The position numbers were made by a program, and so were the translations under genes. A stretch of DNA of 64,000 bases, from NCBI GenBank assembly GCA_905221605.1, contig CAJNDS010002349.1:1-64000 (forward strand), given 5' to 3'. Source of the DNA: Symbiodinium natans (lineage: Eukaryota > Sar > Dinophyceae > Suessiales > Symbiodiniaceae). This document shows, one piece after another, positions 58,717-64,000 of this stretch (position 1 is its first letter; every line of letters begins with the position of its first letter). The notes below the pieces were generated by a model. That model searched no databases, was not told the origin of the DNA, and saw only the letters and a program-made list of their open reading frames with translations.

Positions 58717-61700
58717 TCACCCGTCTCGCGCCTTCTTCTTTGCCTTGACTTTTGTGACGGCCTTTTTCGTGGCTCCCTGCGTAGCATTCGGTAGCAGCTC
58801 GCCAACATAAGCACGCGCTCTGTGTCGAAGGCCGAAAGTTTGGTGGTTGGCCTGGCTTCTGCCGCTGATGCGCTGGAGCTGATGTGTCAAGTCCTTCAGC
58901 GTGCCACGTGTTCGCAGCTACTGCGTAAGGCACTTTGAGGCAGCAGTGCCCCTAATCGAGTGGACTTAACCCAGATCAAAGCTGTCTTACCATTGTCTCA
59001 ACCACACCCGCCCATGTCACTTGCTAACGACAGCTCGTCCTTCAGCGACGCCTCCGTTTTTCGGAAGCGATCATCGATTTTCACTCGCACCTGGCGTCCC
59101 GTTCTGGCTTGCCGGCGTGTCTTAGCATACAGATGCTTGCTCGTAACGGCCTCAGTCATCTGACCCTGAAGCATCTCTTTCGTTGGCAGGCCTTAGCTCA
59201 AACGAAGCTCTGTTGCGGGAGGGCAGCTCCAACCGACCACTGGCAACTATAGACTACATATTGCATATTTCTTTTGCTATAGATTATGTACGACATATTA
59301 CAAATCATTTTTGCTTGTTGTACAATTCTCATTATATATTACGTGTTATAAGTTAAATTAGCTATATTATGATATTTGTTGTATAGCCTAAATTGGGATA
59401 ATGCAATGTCCCAGCCAAGTCACCACTCGACAATGAGGCCTGAAACAGTAGGCTGACTTGCTTCTCAATTCTTTCCAGGCCCTTGGTTAGTATCACCTCA
59501 GTAGACGCAAAGTCGGTAGCAAACCAGTGGGAGCGCCGTTGAATACACAGTTCTTCTCCTCGGCCCAGGTACCATATCTTTGGCATTTGCAAGGCCGGAA
59601 AGAGACTGCATGCCCCCCATGAACTCGTCCTTAGACTGGCCAGCCCGCCGCAGTGCACAGACACTAAACCCTCCTAAGCCCTAAAACCCTAAAACCCTAA
59701 AACCCTAAAACCCTAAAACCCTAAAACCCTAAAACCCTAAAACCCTAAAACCCTAAAACCCTAAAACCCTAAAACCCTAAAACCGTAAAACCCTAAAACC
59801 CTAAAACCCTAAAACCCTAAAACCCTAAAACCCTAAAACCCTAAAACCCTAAAACCCTAAAACCCTAAAACCCTAAAACCCTAAACCCTAAACCCTAAAC
59901 GCAACACGCGAGGCCCTCTATGGTGCCCAAAGAGCCAATGCCAATACCCCCCTTAATTTAACAATTTACCGTAATTCATACTTAGGATCCCTTTATAAAT
60001 TAAGGTGTATTCCCTAATTAAGGGGCATTGGGCCCTTTTATGGTATAGCCTTCTTGGCACACCAAGATGCCAGGCTCAGCTCGCCTTCGCCATCCTCAGC
60101 GGAAAAGAACTCAAGGAAGCCGGAAGCTGAGGAGGCGCCAGCATGTGGAGATCTAAAAGCCAAACGACAAAACGGGAGAACTTCTGCATGTCGCCAACAG
60201 GAAAAAACACATGGCTTCACTTACAGTACTTCGCCCAATACGCCCAAGGATCGGTGTCCAAGAGGTTGAAGAGCTGCAGCAGTGCGTCTTCAGAGAGCCC
60301 CATGACGACGAGCTTGTTGCGGATGGACTGCAGCGGATCATATCCACGACGCTGTATGAAAAAAGGAAACACCAGCAAAACGTGCATGAATGACGAGCAA
60401 GTCACATCTACGTTGAAAGCATTCGTGAACTCATCCAGCGTCACCTGAGCTGGGCAAACATGTTTAGGTCAACCCGAATGCGCGCAGTGTTCAAGGGCCG
60501 GCCTGCCCACTTCCGTCTTCATCAAGCTCAATGAACATGTCCTTTCACAATTCGCAGGCATGCGAAAGCAGAAGCAACGGGAAACTCTACTCCTGTTCGC
60601 TACGCCCCCTTGTCTCCCCAAATTTTCCCGGGTACGTGGCTCCCTCCTTGAACTCCCGCATCTCCTGCTCTTTTTGGAGTTTCAACCTGCGAGACAAAGG
60701 TGTGAGGGTATATATGTATATGTTTCTTCTTACTCTATATATATATATATACATATATATACTTGATACCGTATGCTCTATTCTAAAACATATAGATGTT
60801 GTCGTAAGGGCATAGGGGATAAACCCAAGATCTGAACACCTGAGCCGAGCCGCTGCTTGGCTAGATCTGCCTCATCGGCCTTCGACGTCTCAAAGGCTTC
60901 GTTGCAGATGATGGCAGTAACGAGGTTCAGCAGCACCTAACTCTGGCAATGCAGCGACTTTGCACACCTACTTACTCGGATGACAGGCGGGCCAAGTCTG
61001 CACCGCGCCGTGCGAAAAGTTGCCTTTAGGCAAGAAGCAAAGCTTGAACAAGCTGCAAAGACCCAGAGAAAGATCCTTGGTTCCAAGCAGCAGTTTGATT
61101 GCAAAACTCTGCTCCTTGGGGGGTGAACCATGCAGCTGAGCCTAGTGCCATATGTAGGGTTGCTGTGCAGTAAGCTCATCCATGATGCCCTGCGCATCAT
61201 CGGCATGCATAAACCTGACGAGGTGCTCGGATCGGCTAAACGTCAGCAAAAGATGTGGGGGTTTCCGACAATTTGGGTAATTACGCTTTTGGGGGGTTCC
61301 CTTTAAGAGGATTCTATTCTATTTGGGGTATAAAAGGGGTACTCCTATTTTGGGAAATACCCGTGTGGGCATAAGTCATGGGACAAAAGATGTGGGAGCC
61401 CTGCCTTGTCAAGGTGAGCATAGCATACCAAAGGCCTGACACATTCAAAGCCAATCCGTACAGCCCCTGGATGCCTCACAAAAGTCACATCACAGGCCGC
61501 GGCCAAAGAAACGAGACTGAGCTACTTTCGAGTCCTCGGCGATGGACACTCCGAGGCATACTGGAAGCTTTCGTATGCCAGAAAAGGTGCGAGTACAGTA
61601 TCTACTGTCTTTTTAGCCATGGACTTCTTCAGCATCGCTGTAGTCGGCTCTGGCAATCAGGTCGACGGCAGCGATGCCAAAAACGAACCTGCACGAGCAG

Positions 61701-64000
61701 GAAGTGTGTGCAGACGGGTTCCTGCTCGTCCTGTTCAGCATATCTTGCATTCTGCTCCTGGCCCGCTCAAGCTATCTCTGACCGGGGAGCAATGTGAAAA
61801 CGATCAAAACCATCGCGGAGGCCAAAGTGCCTGAATTTCACAGGCTGCTCCGGAACCGGGAGGAGGGGCGCGAGGCAGTCTACTACAAGACAATGTGTGT
61901 CTGTGCCGACATACATAGCGCGAGAGAAAGACATTTGCGTACATACATGCAAGAACACAGACACACGGGCAGAACTTGCAAAGAACATGTCCGCCATCCC
62001 TCCAAGATGTGCTGCTACCAATACCTTTTGGCAAAGGTGGATCTTGGATAGCCCACGACGTGGAACCCCAGACCACCAAAACTCGATTTGGGTTCCCTTC
62101 ATGTCGGCAGGTATGCTTTTGAACTACTCCTGGGCGAAGCGACTCCCAAGCTAAGGAAAATTCCAAGATTAAACGAAATACAATGCCAGGTCGTTCCCCA
62201 AACGAGTGGGCAAACATGTGCGTTTAGAAGCATGCAGAACATGTCCGAAACTGGCCCGGGCTTTAGAGCAGATAGTTGTTTGAAAGCATTGTCAGAATCA
62301 GCAAACCTCAATCCGGATGTGGCCTTTAGGCGTAAGTTGCCTGTATTTGAAGACACATTTACTGATGGATTTGAAGTCTCTCCTTCTCTTCCCCTACTAA
62401 TGGTTGAGTAATGGTTCTGGGCATGCGTTTTGTACCTTGTCTTAAGGGGGTCTAGGCTTTCCGTGTAAAATGCCATAGGAAATGGGGGGTTGCCTGTGAA
62501 AATAACACGGAAATAGAGGTGTTCCTATCAAATTCAGAGGATATAAAGGCTGTCTTATGAAAATATAGAGGAAATCGAGGCTTTCTTTTCAAACAATGTG
62601 GAGGAAACAGAGGTTCTTACCTACTACAATACAAAGGAGCATCGAGGTATTCCCATGTCCAATTCTACACTTCAGAGAAAATGCACAAGCAGTGGGGTTG
62701 GGCGAGGCGAAACCCTGGGACCTCATTCCTTTAACTCGGCTTTAGTTGCCTTCTGAATCTGAGACAATTCTGGGACCTCATTCAGCTTATTCAGCTTCAT
62801 ATACTTTTTGTTTAACACCCCGGGATCCAAGATTCAAGATGTCTGGGGATCTTCGCTCGGTATCTTGATGATTCATGTTCTGCAGATGTATTCAAACTTC
62901 AATAAGCCTGTGATCTAAAACTCAGAACACGAGCAGATGTGGGCGAGGATCCAGGCGTACATTTTTTGAATTGGCAGGGTTGGTCCTTTGTTGGGGGGGG
63001 GGGGGGGGGGTAAGCAGGAAACATGAACAAATATGTGTATATATACATACATGTGATATACATATATATATATATGTGTGTATGTGTGTGCGCGCTTCCG
63101 CATGTGCGTCTGTGAGTCGCCTGATGGTCTGGTGTATCATATCTTGTCATACTTCGCGAGCTCGCACAGTTCGCTGAAAGACTAATGCATCTCGGCAGCC
63201 TCCACTCTTCAGAAGCCCGCGCACAAGCATCCAGAGATCCTGCATCACTGGGAGGGTCCTTGGTACAGGCATAGGTGTCCTCGCCACTGCATGTCTCGCA
63301 TTTCTGTAATGTGCAAAGCCAAGACGCCGAAACACTTTCACCTAATCAGTGAACGCAGCTGCTCTTTTGGCTTGCTGGCTTCACGTGCGCAGATGCTGCA
63401 AATACTAGATTGGACAAAAGGCTAGTCTCAACAGTCGAAGCATTCGAACGATTCGAATGGTCTTCCTCAGCTGCCGCTGGCCCAACAGCTGGCAACGAGT
63501 CTCTCTTTCGCCAACCCAACATACACGACTTGCCAGAGCAAGGAATAGCAGCCACAGCATTCCCTGCGCTCCGTGCGGCACAGCTTCAGAAAGTCGGCTG
63601 AATTCGAAAATATGGGCTGCAAGAACCATACCGTTAGCACTCCAGGGACCCAGACCTGAGCCGCCCAAAGAGTTCTGCAGGTGCTCAGCTCACATCGCAG
63701 CTGTCGCAGCTGAAGGGCAATGAATGTGTCCAAGAGGTTCTCCATGGAACGAAACCAAGGCCAACCATAGATGAAGACGCGCGTGAGCCATTCCTTGGCA
63801 GGCGGAAAGACTAACATCGTGCCCAGCTGGCATCCCTTCTCAGAGACGACCCTAAACCCTTAACCCTAAATTATCCTAAACTCTCAACCCTAAAACCCTA
63901 AACCCTAAAATCCATGATATGGTGTGCCACTCCGGATTTCTGCTGCTCGGGGCTCTTGGAAAAAGAAAGCGGTGAGGAAGCTCTCCGAGAAGCTGATGAA
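58717..64000 (-). CDS. Voltage-gated cation channel with two EF-hands (C-terminal part; 5' end off window)
   Basis: Exons I can place: 63793-63711 (S3, FIYGWPWFRSMENLLDTFIA), 63465-63423 (S4, KTIRIVRMLRLLRL, Arg every third residue), 63341-63328 (14 nt), 63258 to about 63206 (S4-S5 linker, TLPVMQDLWMLVRGLLKS), probable 61688-61618 (FVFGIAAVDLIARADYSD), possible pore 61189 to about 61136 (ASWMSLLHSNPTYG), 60936-60854 (S6, VLLNLVTAIICNEAFETSKA), 60686-60647, 60541-60503, 60444-60412, 60327-60253, 60094-60071, 59629-59573, 59496-59440, 59174 to about 59020, and 58893-58717 with the stop. The tail holds two canonical EF loops, DEDGSGQVTLDE and DTDGEGELSLDE, each split by introns, then a basic coiled-coil-like end (KKAVTKVKAKKKARDG). 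Plasma-membrane or organelle Ca2+/Na+ channel with Ca2+ feedback; ion selectivity cannot be read. The S5 and pore exons are uncertain. Confidence 0.86.
59238..59392. repeat. AT-rich island in channel intron
   Basis: About 155 bp of mostly A and T (TATAGACTACATATTGC to TTGTTGTATAGCC) within the intron between exons 59496-59440 and 59174-59020. Confidence 0.7.
59671..59902. repeat. Octamer telomere-like array (CCCTAAAA), about 26 copies
   Basis: Perfect octamers except one CCGTAAAA, ending with three heptamers CCCTAAA. On the complementary strand TTTTAGGG, the telomere repeat known from Chlamydomonas, rather than the TTTAGGG seen elsewhere in this window. Lies in the channel intron between exons 60094-60071 and 59629-59573. 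Confidence 0.97.
59930..60040. mobile_element. Short inverted-repeat element next to the octamer array
   Basis: CCAATGCCAATACCCCCCTTAAT at the left and CTAATTAAGGGGCATTGGG at the right are near inverse. AT-rich middle. In the same intron as the octamer array. Confidence 0.5.
61258..61376. mobile_element. MITE-like element, family D
   Basis: Homologous to 58014-58125 and 13022-13118 (CCCTTTAAGAGGATTCTATT, then TTTGGGGTATAAAAGGGGTA). Lies in a channel intron. Confidence 0.75.
62455..62680. repeat. Imperfect 31-33-bp tandem repeat, about 7 units
   Basis: Units begin GGAAATNGAGG(T/C)T with variable T-rich bodies; starts near 62478, 62509, 62539, 62569, 62602 and 62636. Lies in a channel intron. 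Sense of the period is clear though units are diverged. Confidence 0.7.
62990..63095. repeat. Poly-G run and (TA)n(TG)n microsatellite
   Basis: About 18 G at 62992-63010, then TATATA/TGTGTG at 63035-63092. Confidence 0.9.
63848..63915. repeat. Degenerate CCCTAAA tract in channel intron
   Basis: ACCCTTAACCCTAAATTATCC and related units just upstream (sense strand) of the S3 exon. Confidence 0.85.

Overview
The window looks like nuclear DNA of a photosynthetic dinoflagellate (Symbiodiniaceae-like; species not determinable). Evidence: a plastid light-harvesting gene whose presequence carries the dinoflagellate-type FVAP motif; genes cut into many tiny exons; introns that mostly begin with GC or GA rather than GT and end AG followed by an exonic G; many TTTAGGG plant-type telomeric tracts; and every gene I can build lies on the minus strand, as in unidirectional dinoflagellate gene arrays. 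Exon models below come from matching splice phases to conserved protein motifs by eye; none was tested against RNA.

Layout, left to right, all genes on minus: light-harvesting protein (1-1752, 3' end off the window); an intronless secreted/membrane protein (2618-3913); a 7.7-kb tandem duplication (about 4985-12680) holding three copies of a small dsRNA-binding-domain gene and a fourth copy that lost it; a two-domain cold-shock protein (13660-15292); a three-exon amidohydrolase (16410-17561); a 21-exon alpha-SNAP (18285-23171); a 113-bp satellite array (about 23855-26845); a 21-exon full ABCC/MRP transporter (30425-37671); low-complexity DNA; a second 113-bp array (about 41428-43375); a candidate secreted Pro/Ser-rich protein (about 44750-45651); a fused NMN adenylyltransferase / nicotinamide riboside kinase (46829-48708); 10 kb of unassigned DNA with coding-like segments; and the C-terminal half of a voltage-gated cation channel with two EF-hands (58717 to the right edge).

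Spacers and introns carry short inverted-repeat (MITE-like) elements in at least five families, interstitial TTTAGGG or TTTTAGGG tracts (many inside introns), AT-rich islands and microsatellites. I see no tRNA, rRNA, CRISPR or bacterial operon. The genes are mostly housekeeping (membrane fusion, transport, NAD salvage, photosynthesis, RNA binding) and do not form one pathway. The most unusual items are the NAD-salvage fusion gene, the tandem dsRBD genes with a fold-back inversion, the paired satellites, and the heavy use of GC/GA splice donors together with telomeric DNA in introns.
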